From: Nosema muscidifuracis
Lineage: Eukaryota; Microsporidia; Nosematidae
Reading direction: 5' to 3'
Assembly (NCBI GenBank): GCA_028335825.1
Contig: JAIOKI010000004.1
Location: forward strand, 1-64,000
DNA length: 64,000 nucleotides
Both the position numbers and the translations under genes were made by a program. Numbering within the stretch: the first letter of the stretch is position 1; each line of letters opens with the position of its first letter. Shown in pieces: positions 1-13,300 of this stretch. The notes under the pieces are model-generated. The model saw only the letters and a list, made by a program, of their open reading frames with translations. It was not told the origin of the DNA and did no database searches.

Positions 1-3000
1 CCTACCTACCTACCTACCTACCTAACCTACCTACCTACCTAACCTACCTACCTAACCTACCTACCTACCTACCCTACCTACCTACCTACCTACCTACCTA
101 CCTACCCTACCTACCTACCTACCTACCTACCTCCTACCTACCTACCTACCTACCTACCTACCTACCTACCTACCTACCTACCTACCTAACCTACCTACCT
201 ACCTACCTACCTACCTACCTACCTACCTACCTACCTACCTAACCTACCTACCTACCTAACCTACCTACCTACCTACCTACCTACCTACCTACCTACCTAC
301 CTACCTACCTACCTACCTACCTACCTACCTACCTACCTACCTAACCTACCTACCTACCTACCTAACCTACCTACCTACCTACCTACCTACCTACCTACCT
401 ACCTACCTACCTACCTACCTACCTACCTACCTACCTACCTACCTACCTACCTACCTACCTACCTACCTACCTACCTACCTACCTACCTACCTAACCTACC
501 TACCTACCTACCTACCTACCTACCTACCTACCTACCTACCTACCTAACCTACCTACCTACCTAACCTACCTACCTACCTACCTACCTACCTACCTACCTA
601 CCTACCTACCTACCTACCTACCTACCTACCTAACCTACCTACCTAACCTACCTACCTACCTACCTACCTACCTACCTACCTACCTACCTACCTACCTACC
701 TACCTACCTACCTACCTACCTACCTACCTACCTACCTACCTACCTACCTACCTACCTACCTACCTACCTACCTACCTACCTACCTACCTACCTACCTACC
801 TACCTACCTAACCTACCTACCTACCTACCTACCTAACCTACCTACCTACCTACCTACCTACCTAACCTACCTACCTACCTACCTACCTACCTAACCTACC
901 TACCTACCTACCTACCTACCTACCTACCTACCTACCTACCTACCTACCTCTACCTACCTACCTACCTAACCTACCTACCTACCTAACCTACCTACCTACC
1001 TACCTACCTAACCTACCTACCTACCTACCTACCTACCTACCTACCTACCTAACCTACCTACCTACCTACCTACCTACCTACCTACCTACCTACCTACCTA
1101 CCTACCTAACCTACCTACCTACCTAACCTACCTAACCTACCTACCTACCTACCTACCTACCTACCTACCTACCTACCTAACCTACCTAACCTACCTAACC
1201 TACCTACCTAACCTACCTACCTAACCTACCTACCTACCTACCTACCTACCTAACCTACCTACCTACCTAACCTACCTAACCTACCTAACCTACCTACCTA
1301 CCTACCTACCTACCTACCTACCTACCTACCTACCTAACCTACCTAACCTACCTAACCTACCTAACCTACCTACCTACCTACCTACCTACCTACCTACCTA
1401 CCTACCTACCTACCTACCTACCTACCTAACCTACCTACCTACCTACCTACCTACCTACCTACCTACCTACCTACCTACCTACCTACCTAACCTACCTACC
1501 TACCTACCTACCTACCTACCTACCTACCTACCTACCTACCTACCTACCTACCTAACCTACCTACCTACCTACCTAACCTACCTACCTACCTAACCTACCT
1601 AACCTACCTACCTACCTACCTACCTACCTACCTACCTACCTACCTACCTACCTACCTACCTACCTACCTACCTACCTACCTACCTACCTACCTACCTACC
1701 TACCTAACCTACCTACCTACCTACCTACCTAACCTACCTAACCTACCTACCTACCTAACCTACCTACCTACCTACCTACCTAACCTACCTACCTACCTAC
1801 CTAACCTACCTAACCTACCTACCTAACCTACCTAACCTACCTAACCTACCTACCTACCTAACCTACCTACCTAACCTACCTACCTACCTACCTACCTAAC
1901 CTACCTAACCTACCTACCTACCTAACCTACCTACCTACCTACCTAACCTACCTAACCTACCTACCTACCTAACCTACCTACCTAACCTACCTAACCTACC
2001 TACCTACCTACCTACCTACCTAACCTACCTACCTACCTAACCTACCTAACCTACCTAACCTACCTACCTCTACCTACCTACCTACCTAACCTACCTACCT
2101 ACCTAACCTACCTACCTACCTACCTACCTACCTACCTACCTACCTACCTAACCTACCTACCTACCTACCTAACCTACCTAACCTACCTAACCTACCTACC
2201 TACCTACCTACCTAACCTACCTAACCTACCTAACCTACCTACCTACCTACCTACCTACCTAACCTACCTACCTACCTAACCTACCTAACCTACCTACCTA
2301 ACCTACCTAACCTACCTACCTACCTACCTACCTACCTACCTAACCTACCTACCTACCTACCTACCTAACCTACCTAACCTACCTAACCTACCTACCTACC
2401 TACCTACCTAACCTACCTACCTACCTACCTACCTACCTACCTAACCTACCTAACCTACCTAACCTACCTACCTAACCTACCTACCTACCTACCTACCTAA
2501 CCTACCTAACCTACCTACCTACCTACCTACCTACCTACCTACCTACCTAACCTACCTAACCTACCTAACCTACCTACCTACCTACCTACCTACCTACCTA
2601 ACCTACCTACCTACCTACCTACCTACCTACCTACCTACCTACCTAACCTACCTACCTAACCTACCTAACCTACCTACCTACCTACCTACCTACCTACCTA
2701 CCTAACCTACCTAACCTACCTACCTACCTACCTAACCTACCTACCTACCTACCTACCTAACCTACCTAACCTACCTAACCTACCTAACCTACCTAACCTA
2801 CCTAACCTACCTAACCTACCTACCTACCTACCTACCTACCTAACCTACCTACCTACCTACCTAACCTACCTACCTACCTAACCTACCTACCTACCTACCT
2901 ACCTAACCTACCTACCTAACCTACCTAACCTACCTAACCTACCTAACCTACCTACCTAACCTACCCTACCTACCTACCTACCTACCTAACCTACCTAACC

Positions 3001-3688
3001 TACCTACCTACCTACCTACCTACCTACCTAACCTACCTAACCTACCTACCTACCTAACCTACCTACCTACCTACCTACCTACCTACCTAACCTACCTACC
3101 TAACCTACCTAACCTACCTAACCTACCTAACCTACCTACCTACCTAACCTACCTACCTAACCTACCTACCTACCTACCTACCTAACCTACCTAACCTACC
3201 TAACCTACCTACCTACCTACCTAACCTACCTAACCTACCTACCTAACCTACCTAACCTACCTAACCTACCTACCTACCTACCTACCTACCTACCTACCTA
3301 ACCTACCTACCTACCTACCTACCTAACCTACCTAACCTACCTACCTACCTAACCTACCTAACCTACCTAACCTACCTACCTACCTACCTACCTACCTACC
3401 TACCTACCTAACCTAACCTACCTAACCTACCTACCTAACCTACCTAACCTACCTACCTAACCTACCTACCTACCTACCTACCTAACCTACCTACCTACCT
3501 AACCTACCTACCTACCTAACCTACCTACCTACCTACCTACCTACCTACCTACCTACCTAACCTACCTAACCTACCTAACCTACCTACCTAACCTACCTAC
3601 CTACCTACCTACCTACCTACCTACCTACCTACCTACCTACCTACCTACCTACCTACCTACCTAACCCTAACCTACCTACCTAACCTAA
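1..3688. repeat. Telomere, C-rich strand (CCTA/CCTAA)n
   Basis: An unbroken array of CCTA units with interspersed CCTAA units, which is TAGG/TTAGG on the other strand. The C-rich strand lies at the left 5' end, as expected for a left chromosome end. The outer kilobase is dominated by long CCTA runs; CCTAA units become much more frequent from about 1.1 kb inward. Rare variants are CCTCC near 131, CCTCTACC near 949 and 2069, CCCTACC near 73, 111 and 2965, and a single TAACCCTAACC near 3662 just before the array ends. The mix suggests a telomerase template that adds 4- or 5-base units. Confidence 0.96.
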
Positions 3689-3922
3689 TATTTCACAATA
3701 TTTAATTATCTAGAAAATAAAATATTTTTAGATGACGTGTCTTCTCAGAACAATTATAGATATTTCTAAGAAAAAATTACAAAATATAATTTTTAAATTT
3801 AGACATAATAAATATTTATTTCGATTATTATTCAATTTTTTTTATACAGAAGAAGATGAGTAAATGACATTAAATATATTGATGTCAAATGATAATTCTG
3901 TCAGGAAGAAATATATATAAGA
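3686..3922 (+). repeat. Telomere-associated repeat, copy 1 (237 bp)
   Basis: This block directly abuts the last telomere unit. It matches 45229-45465 without gaps over 237 bases, with about six mismatches (roughly 97% identity). It contains the block TAGATGACGTGT at 3729-3740, which recurs in other parts of the window. No coding frame is visible in it. It looks like a subtelomeric repeat shared between chromosome ends or moved internally. Confidence 0.9.
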
Positions 3923-4596
3923 AATAAATAAAAAATATATTTAATATAATATTAGATATTTTATTTAATTAATAATAATATAAATCTGGATTAATTTGGT
4001 GAACTTTTAAACATCATCTCGAAATGTATAACTTCTTTTTTCTATTTTATTTTTACCAATTTAATATACGTGATTAAATTATCCATCTGGAATTATTTAT
4101 GACTTTTAAATATCTTAGAAATAAATACAATTTCGTCTTTTCTTGATCAGACCACACTAAAAATATGATTGAAAGAGCAAGAGAATATACAGTCTAATTT
4201 TAACAATATTGAAGTATTTATATTTATTTAAATTCAAGAATTTTTTTTCATAAATTTTCAATTTTGTACTATGTAGTAATTAATATAATATCAAAATAAT
4301 ATATTGAAGTATATAATTTACACACTTTTTCACAGTCCTAATGCAAGTAATACTTCAATGCATAGGGTTTGATATTCTGCTGTTGACTTTGATTAAGGTA
4401 CCAATACTTAGATGATGCTATTTTTTGAGTTCTGTAATATGTTTTTTGTGATATTTTTTTTCTTACGTTATAATTTACGTTTCACAAGGAAAAACTAATT
4501 ATCAGTGTTTTTAGACTATTAAAATCTGTCAAATTATCAAATTTTTTTATTTGATTTGAGACATGAATTTTTTTATATAAAATCATGTAATTAATT
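3923..4596. other. AT-rich subtelomeric spacer, no gene seen
   Basis: Very AT-rich sequence with stops in all frames. It separates the telomere-associated repeat from the first coding region. Nothing else is recognised. Confidence 0.6.
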
Positions 4597-4998
4597 TTAA
4601 AATAATTTATTGAAAGAAATCCATAATTCCTGATTCAAATTATAAAAATAATATTCTAATATTACACCCACAGTAGGTAGTAGGAGTACAAGAACTAATA
4701 GTATGTAAAAGATATAGCATATTACTCTGGGAGTATCACGACCTTCATAAACAAACAATATAATCCTAGCAAATATTAAAAAAATAAACGAAATAAAAAA
4801 ACACAAAATAACTGTAAAATGATCAAGCAAGATATTTTGATCAAGTTCTGATACATGCTTTATAGTGATATAAGGATCTAAAATGTTTTCAGATAAGTTA
4901 TATTTCGTGTGCACTGTATTTTCATATTCTTGTTCTGACGTTCTGTTTGTTCAGTATGCTTTATTTAGTATGTTAAGTAGTACAAGAAATGATATCAT
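4597..4998 (-). pseudogene. Two-helix membrane protein gene with one in-frame TGA
   Basis: The natural start is the ATG at 4998, which sits behind a textbook microsporidian promoter (ACCCTATG; CCC at 5000-5002). It opens with a signal-peptide-like MISFLVLLNILNKAY. A TGA at 4951-4953 interrupts codon 16, after which the same frame runs to 4597 (about 118 more codons). That downstream part has a polar stretch (ENTVHTKYNLSENILDPY), then two hydrophobic helices (FTVILCFFISFIFLIFARII and a second ending LLLPTVGVIL) joined by a charged loop (YEGRDTPR). The downstream ORF has no ATG of its own near its beginning. It could be a young pseudogene, a readthrough gene or a base-call error. The two-helix end resembles in layout the cysteine-rich family at 31-40 kb, but homology is unproven. 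Confidence 0.6.
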
Positions 4999-4999
4999 A

Positions 5000-5002
5000 G
5001 GG
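5000..5002 (-). promoter_or_regulatory. CCC start-proximal promoter motif
   Basis: Read on the minus strand the sequence is ATACCCTATG, with CCC one base from the ATG at 4998. Microsporidian CCC motifs lie immediately upstream of start codons. The motif argues that the start is 4998 rather than any later codon. Confidence 0.6.
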
Positions 5003-5826
5003 TATGATTAAAAATTTATTTTAGAAAATAACATAAAATTTATATAAATGAAACTAATTATATAATAATCATAATCACTAACTTTTATCTATTATTTATA
5101 ATTTATTTATTCTTACATATTTTATTATTTCAATATTCACAACAGAGTAATATAAGACCAATATTAAATAAATTATCTGTCTGTCAATGCTAATTTAATA
5201 TTTGTGATTATTTAAAATATCCATACGTCAAATCATAACAAAATTCTTCATGAATGAAAAAATAATTATATAAGTAATCTTTGTGTTTAGTATTTTAATT
5301 TAACTAATTTTCAATCTAAATGCTATCGATGTCTTTTTCTTCCTAGTCAAGAGAAATTTTTTATAAAGTATTAATAAGATTCTGGAATGAATATATATTT
5401 CGATTTAAATGGTTTATCAATTGATACAATATTTTATTTGTTCAGTATTCTATGTAAGATATAACTTAATTTTTCAAAAGATTTTATGATCTTGTCATAT
5501 TTAATTCTACAGAAGAAACATTTAAACCTTCACATCTTGTAATATTTATCATATCAATTTATAAGAAATTTGTAAATTTATCGTCAAGAAGTTTTTCTAC
5601 GTCAAAGTTTTTAATTAGAACTAGTCAATATACATTCTTTAAAATTTCTATATAAAATATTTTATATTTATTTTATATGTTTACTATAATAGAGTTTAAC
5701 ATCTAGTTAAGTATTCTGAAAATAATTAAACGTTAAAATTAGAAAGAAATCAAGTAAAATTTTGGTCTACAACATTAATAATATTTCATTCAAATTTTAC
5801 TTTAAGTGTAAATTACATTATTCAAA
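5003..5826. other. Intergenic desert
   Basis: AT-rich, with stops in all frames and no repeat, RNA gene or element recognised. Confidence 0.5.
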
Positions 5827-6225
5827 TCAAAATTTATTCGTTAGTGAGTTTATATTTTTATCTCCACCCTTTATTAAAACACTATTTGGTGTCGTTTTAT
5901 AGTAGAACATAGCATCTTTACATTTACGTGATAGAGGACAGGGATGTGATTCTATTAAAGCTTTTATATTAAAACCTGTTGGCAAATCTTTTAAGGTGAT
6001 TTTTTTAAATTCTACTTATAATTCTTCAATAATTTTAGTATATTGTGTATATTTATAATCAATTAATAATATAGGAGCATTTTTAAATCCTTCTTTATTC
6101 ATTCCTTCAATATAAAAATCGGTGATATCTTTTAATAAAATAGAATCAGATTTTAAAATTGTATTTTTTGTCTTTTTAAGATCAGCAGTAAATATAGTTG
6201 TAAATAAAATACAAATGATATTCAT
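5827..6225 (-). pseudogene. Small secreted protein gene split by one in-frame TAA
   Basis: The ATG at 6225 is preceded by AACCTTAATG (CC at 6229-6230), and the protein begins with a signal peptide (MNIICILFTTIFTADLK). The first part is 69 residues and stops at TAA 6016-6018. The same frame then stays open for another 63 codons to TGA at 5827-5829. That extension has composition unlike AT-rich noise: it includes HPCPLSRKCKDAMFYY and KTTPNSVLIKGGDKN, with Cys, Pro and Gly. The whole frame would encode about 132 residues. The family is not recognised. Either the gene has recently acquired a stop, or the stop is read through. Confidence 0.6.
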
Positions 6226-6228
6226 TAA

Positions 6229-6230
6229 GG
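6229..6230 (-). promoter_or_regulatory. CC start-proximal motif
   Basis: Minus-strand context TTAACCTTAATG, three bases before the ATG at 6225. It is a weaker form of the CCC motif seen at other genes here and supports this start. Confidence 0.45.
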
Positions 6231-9200
6231 TTAAAAAAATTTATTATTTAACATAAAACAAATTAAATTTGACATAATCATAATTCAAATAAATAATTTT
6301 AATTTTCTTAGATTTTATTATATATTATTTCATTTTGTGTTTATCTAAATTAAATTATCTTTTAATTAATTTTTTAAACTTGATATTTTTTTGTATGATA
6401 GTATATATAATAATGTTTGCAAAGACATATATTTAAATTATTAATTTAAACTCAGTGTTTTTACATAAACATATAATTTAATTTTTTTTATTGAATCAAA
6501 GATCTGATTAATTGATTTATATCCATATCTATAAAAGTAATTATTGTAAAAAATATCTTAATTTAAAATCTTTAGTATTTAATTAAATTCAAAATCATTA
6601 TTAGTTTCTAAATATATTTCATACACATTTAGTCTTTTTATAGTGCTAAATAATTTATTTAAATTTTTAATTTATTTTTAAATCAAACAATAAAATTTTC
6701 ATGTGTAAATAACAAATATTTCTCAATTATCTACAATATATTAAATTTATTATTAATTTACTTCTTATGCTCATTGTGATATAATTTTGACCCCTAGTTA
6801 TTAATAATGTATTTTTATAATCAAAGTAAATTATGATAATTATTAGAATGCTATTTTATAAGATTAATATAATCTCTTGTTTTAATACCATCAATGAATA
6901 TAGAATTTATAAATATAAATTATTAACTATTCACAATATAATTCATGTGAGTTGTAAAAATAGACGAGATATGATACATTGATTTTTAAGTAAGAAATTA
7001 AACGTATCATTATAAAATATATATTTTCATTTCTCTTTAATATTAACAGTCTAAAGATCATTGTAAATTTATAATCATCTTTCTAATCAATATATTTTAT
7101 TTTTCTAAAAGAAAACATGTGTGTATTTATATCTCTTAATTTCTTCTCTAGAATGATATTCATATATTTATTAATTCTAATTATTTTCTAGATATTATAA
7201 TATATTAACAATGTTTAGAACAAATCATCAATACAATTCTTATAATATGACAAACATCTCAATTAACACTATGTAAAAGTTTTAATAAAATATAATTTCA
7301 TAAGAATGTTTTACAATACAGATATTTAAAAAAAAACAATTTAACAAATATGATAAATTTTTATATGATTGTCATAAGTCTATGGATATTATCATGTTAA
7401 TAATGAAAAATTGAATTATCTAAATAATAATCAATCACATTAACAAATGCTAGTAAAATAAATGTAAAATGTAGTACTTAATACTTCTTATTATTTTTAT
7501 CTATAAATGATATAAATAGTTTATTTTTTATATTGTTTAGGGGTATATCAATACATCGAAAATATTTCACTGATGAGAAATAAATAATTTTTTTGCAATA
7601 GATACGAAAATATATATTTTCTCATTTTTAACATCAAAATAGATTTAAAAACATAAAGCAATAATATATCATTGATTTTTCTATGATATTAATAATTCAC
7701 ATACATTAAATCTATACAAAAATTCTGTTGTTATGATGTTCAATATTAGTATTTATTTTTTTACTAAATACACTTAACTTATAAAAGTCTAACACTGATT
7801 AATAATTCTATGTTTACGACAAAGTGATATTAAAAAAGATACAATCATTACATATTTTATAATATATTAAAATTATCTGATAACAAAATATGAGTTATTA
7901 TTATCTCATAAATGTTTTAATGACTTTCATAAATTATACTAAATCACGATGAAATTGAATGTATAGGAAATATAAAATCGATTATCAATGTGGTATATAT
8001 GATATTGTTTTTTTATGGTTCGATAACGAATATTTTAATTTTTCTTTGATTTTTAAAAACTTCAAGATATAAATTAATACATACTGATATGAATAACAAA
8101 TTATTAATAATGTTTTAATAAAACTTTTTGCTATTTATGAAGATTTCGTCAATATATTATGTAAAGTTTATGATTTAAGAGATGGATGTATGAACTAACT
8201 TCGGTGTATAGAATTTAATATGAAGAAAGTATAAAAAGAAATTCAAATCATATTGAAAATTACTACAAGTTTATTGATTCTGAAATTATGAACAATAGTC
8301 TATCAGCAGTATATATTTTATTCTATGATATTTCTGTCAATAATCTCAGCTTTATTATTTATTATTTTACTAATTTTAGGATTACAAGATAATATAAAGA
8401 ATAATATTTTTATTAGACCTACTACTCTAATGATACGTTCTAAATTTTTTGTATCGAATAAAAAAATTAATATCATGTGAATTATTATGTCCAAATTATT
8501 TTTATAAATCTTTATTTTTCATCCCTACAAGATTCTGTCGTATTTATCAATAATATTATTTATGTAAAAATAAATGTCTTTATAAAAGGTCACCATCTTC
8601 GACTTTTAAATGTTTTATCATATTTATCAAGTTATATAATTTATTGATGTGTTTCATTTCTTCAATTTCATAAAATCCATTATTTATACTTAGTCTTTAT
8701 ATTCATAATCATTTTATATACTTACTATTTCAATACTTATAGCTTGTAAATTTTATGGTCTTATGAATTGAATCCGATAAAAGATATTTTATGACTATTT
8801 TATAGTCTTTCAAGATACAATCTTTCTATATGGAATAACGATTTTAAAAAAAAAAGATACAATATATTAGTTACATTTTTATTCCTTGTATTTATTTTTT
8901 TCTATGATATATAAATCTCAATATTATGTATAAATAAACTTTTATCCTTTTTGCATTGGTTCTTCTTTTTATTGTATATTTCTCTTTGAATTCTCAGTAA
9001 AGTCATTTTAAAAATTATATATAGACATCAAATTAAGAAGCTACTTTCAGTTATCTTATATAATATTATTAATACAAAGTAATTGTTTCTAAAAAATAAT
9101 TATAATATATAAATTTCTAGTAAGATTAAATTTATAAACTTAATATGTGTAAAAATATACCTTTGTTGATATTCTTATTATTACTGTAATATTTAAAAGA

Positions 9201-9380
9201 TTATTGAATTAATGATAGTCTATTTATTCTTATGGAAATTAATAAAGTAAAAATTAATGCAATATAAATTTTATAAGTATATTTAATAAAGTAAAATAAA
9301 TGAATAATAGTTAATAAAATTTATTAGTTAACATATAATATTTTCTTAAATTTATCTTCTAAAATTGTAAATAGACAAAA
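6231..9380. other. Gene desert (3.1 kb)
   Basis: Very AT-rich with dense stop codons on both strands. No promoter-like CCC-ATG pair, RNA gene or recognisable transposon motif was found. Confidence 0.5.
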
Positions 9381-10067
9381 TTATGAAATCTCATCATTTA
9401 TAATTTTAAAATTATTAGATATTTCATAGTTAACATCATAAAAATTTTCAATATTCATGTTATTAAAATCTTCAAAACTACTTCTGGAATATTTATCTTT
9501 ACGTATTTTTTCAAGCAAATATATTAAAGCTTTCTTAAAAACAGACATATATTCTTTTCTATCTGTGCCATCATACCTATATGATTTTAATAGAACGTGT
9601 AAGATAGATTTTTCATTAGTAAAATTGAAATTTCCACAGATATCTCCATAAGTATCAAAAGGTTTACATTTATCCAAAATCTCTTTTTTTTTATTATCAG
9701 TAGATCGAATAATAATGTTTAGTTTGCTAGCTAACTCAATCAGATGTTTTCTACTTGGATCAAACAATTTGCTATTAAAAAATAATGCAGAAAACATAAT
9801 ACATCCATTAGATTTAATATAATATTCTCTCTGTATACCAGAATATTTAAATCTTTCTGATAGATATAACATATTATCTTCAAATAATTCTTGGGTATTC
9901 AGTTCGATTTCTTCTACTAAACTAACTCCATCAAATAAATCAAACCTATAAAAGCCAAAAGTATCTAAGATAATATCATCAGTGTTATCTAAAAATTTTC
10001 CAAATATATCAAATTCCATCCAATTATCTTTAATTGATAAAACACTTGCAAAAAAAATAAAATTCAT
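9381..10067 (-). CDS. Putative secreted protein, unrecognised (228 aa)
   Basis: This is a complete ORF whose ATG at 10067 follows TTACCTTATG (CC at 10070-10071), matching the local promoter pattern. Residues 1-11 (MNFIFFASVLS) look like a short signal peptide, and no later membrane helix is seen. The body is mixed acidic and aromatic (FDIFGKFLDNTDDIILDTFG, then FDLFDGVSLVEEIEL). A segment near residues 140-150 has two cysteines (CKPFDTYGDICGNF). The C-terminal third looks helical (KEYMSVFKKALIYLLEKIRK). I do not recognise a family. Base composition and lack of internal stops make it a convincing gene. It is probably secreted, but a cleaved or uncleaved leader cannot be decided here. Confidence 0.75.
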   Translation of the reverse strand: MNFIFFASVLSIKDNWMEFDIFGKFLDNTDDIILDTFGFYRFDLFDGVSLVEEIELNTQELFEDNMLYLSERFKYSGIQREYYIKSNGCIMFSALFFNSKLFDPSRKHLIELASKLNIIIRSTDNKKKEILDKCKPFDTYGDICGNFNFTNEKSILHVLLKSYRYDGTDRKEYMSVFKKALIYLLEKIRKDKYSRSSFEDFNNMNIENFYDVNYEISNNFKIINDEIS

Positions 10068-10069
10068 AA

Positions 10070-10071
10070 GG
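10070..10071 (-). promoter_or_regulatory. CC start-proximal motif
   Basis: Minus-strand TTTTACCTTATG just upstream of the ATG at 10067, two bases from the start codon. Confidence 0.45.
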
Positions 10072-10180
10072 TAAAAAATTTAAAATCTTTAGGTAATGAA
10101 TTAAAAATAAACAAAATTTAATGTCTAATGTAATAAATTTAATAATATAAAATTTATTTCTTTATATAGTAAATTAAATT

Positions 10181-10303
10181 TTATATTTGAGTAATATATT
10201 AAATAATATAATATTTAATTTATTTATGTGATTCTAATTAATAAAATTTATTATATTTGAGTAATATATTAAATAATATAATATTTAATTTATTTATGTG
10301 ATT
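10181..10303. repeat. Two 53-bp direct repeats, 70-bp period
   Basis: The block TTATATTTGAGTAATATATT...TTTATGTGATT occurs at 10181-10233 and again at 10251-10303 with no visible mismatch. The copies are separated by a short unrelated spacer. It lies just upstream of the gene ending at 10067. Confidence 0.8.
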
Positions 10304-13300
10304 TCATTATGAAAAAAGAAATTGATTTTCTATTTAAATAAACTTTTTTATACACTCTTCTATTTAGTATGAAATATGTAAAGATCAAAGTATTATTAAT
10401 ATAGGATAGTTACAATTAGATATTTCTAAGTCAATAATACAAATGTGTAATTTATAATATTTTCTTAAGTAATTTTAATTTTAACTAAAAGATTTTTTAT
10501 TCTCAATAAGTCTATTATAATATTAAAGATATATATTATATTTGTAAATAGACTTATTGTTTTATTTTCTTAAAATTTTACATTTCGACTTTTTTTTATT
10601 TGATATCCTAATATATTATATGAATCTTTTCATAATTACTAATAAAATATAGAATATATGAGATTATTTTAATTTTTTTACATAAGAATTATAATAATAT
10701 CCAAAATTATATTTTCATAATACTTCTAAATTATTCTTTGAAGATTATATTTATTCATATGTTAAAATATGAAACTATATTGACAATAATAATTCCAAGA
10801 TTTATTACTGAAGCTTATTTAATATACATGATGCAATCTTTCGGGTCAATAATATCATAATATAAATAAAAGATAATGATATCATTATATTTTAACATGC
10901 TTGAAAATAGAATATTCAGATGTGAGATTTTAAAACCAGATAAAATAAATGATACACTTAAAAACCTTCATCTAGTCTGTGAAAAAGTTCAACTGACAGA
11001 TACTGTAATTTGACATTTTATTCATTCTTCATATTTTCTATATTTCACTCTTTTATGTTTATCATCAATCAAATTAATTCATGATAATTTAGATCATGTT
11101 AAGACCAAGAATATATTTTATATATAAAATACTGATCATTTCAAGAATTTTATTCATCCCTTCTTATATACTAAAGGCTTTTCTATAATTAATCATAATT
11201 CTAGACTAATTGATATTGAATATCATATACTAATGAGAATAAGTTCTAAATTATATCTAATAATAACCTATTATTTATGAATATAATAATTTCACTTATA
11301 TAATATTCAAGTATATACTAATTTTTTATTGGTCATTTGAATAGAAAAGATCTCATCAAAAATTAAGTAAATATGATAAGGAAAAAGAATATAAAGACTT
11401 TAATTAATTAATTTTATCTGGTAAATTAAATATAAATAACGAAGCATAAGATATTATAAAAAATTATTTTAATCAAGAATTTCAAAATAATTATACTTTT
11501 TTAGATTTATTATTATAGTGTTTATCTTTTGGGATTCATCTTGATAAGTTATATAATGTTAGTTGAGGTTTGTTATAATAATAAAATTAATTTAATTTAT
11601 ACTTATACAGAAGTTTTATTGACTAATTCATATTAGATAGTTTTTCAATTTAATAGTTATATCATAATTTTCTAAATATGATTTAATAAAGAAAGAATCA
11701 ATTTATTCCAATTCTCAGATATATATTTATTTCTATGAATATTAATAACCTTGTAATATTTAATTTATAAACTAATATAAACAAAGTTTCTGATAATTAT
11801 GAAAACTTGAATTATAATTTCTCTTTCATAGCAGTATTAAGTTTTAATATTATTTTTATATAAATAGTCTTTTCATATATATCATATATATGTAATTAAT
11901 TTTATACATATAATATTTCAATAAGTACATATTTAAATACAATTATCTCATCCTGATCTATTATCACATCATCGACTAAAGAGAGTAATAGTTATCTCAA
12001 TTAATTAGCCATTATTACAATTATAATCTTCTCAATTTTAAATATTTACATTTATAAATAACAATAATAATATAAAGTTTTTATACAAAAATAGCAATTA
12101 ATAAAATCACGGATTCTAAAACATTTTATTTTCATTATTATATTTTATGAAATAACTCTAAATATTACTGATTAAGTCATATATTTCATGTTAAGTGTTT
12201 ATAAAATTTACTATTTAGACGTAAAATTAAACTCATATATGACCTTATTAATTCTCTTGAACATGAATTATTCAAAAATAAATCAGTTAGATAAAAATAT
12301 AACTAAATTTTTTTAATTAGCTTATCAATGTAATTTGAACAGAATATTATTCTAAATGTTTCTTAAGTCTATAGAAATATATCAATACAGTTGTCTATAT
12401 AATACATCATTTTTTATTCTCTTCAATTATTAATTTTCTATATATATATACCCCAGTGAGGAGACAAAAAAGTGAAGAAATTAGTATAAATAAAAAATAT
12501 TTGTTTTATATTGTATTCTAAGTATCATCAAAACTCAGAGTTTTTTCTGCTTCATAATAAATATTTAAATAATTTTCTTATTATTTATGTCTATAATCAT
12601 GATATTATTTATAAAGAGGCTGTAAATCTGTAATGAAAAAATAAAAATTATGAAAAGATACTAAAATTTATAGTATATCCTTTTAATAAACAATTTTATT
12701 TATTCTTAATAAATGGAAACAAATCATATTCAATATAATAATTTTATCAATGAAGGGAAAAATTATATATTAAATACATAGAATAATATTCAATAATCTA
12801 AATATTTTGTTATATTTGAAAATCTCTGAGGTTCTAGTGTAATGGTAATTATCATTACATTGACTTATTAATACAATTGTTTTTTTGTATATAATTAGAC
12901 TTTATATCTGAATAATATAAGAAGATATTTATATAAATACATATCTATATCTTATTATCATTCTATTCTAATTTGACATTTAAATTTAATTAATTCACAT
13001 GTCATTAGGATAATATTATTTAATAAGTTCATATTTTGTATTAAAAATAATTTTATAGTCTATAATATTAATTTATATATCTTTTATAGAATTATAGCAT
13101 TTATTTTCTTACCCTCGATATAATAAGAATATTTAATGAATGTTTGAAATTCAATTTTATTTATTATATATATATATAAAAACTTTACGATTCTTGAATA
13201 TTTTTACCCTAGTATATTAGTATCATATAAAAGTATTTTAATCAATATATAATTTGCTATATGTGTTTTTTAAATTTAATATATTCTGATTGGAGTAGTA

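Noticed and set aside
9457-9651. 64-codon plus-strand ORF
   Set aside because: Lies wholly antisense to the convincing minus-strand gene at 9381-10067 and has no promoter motif.
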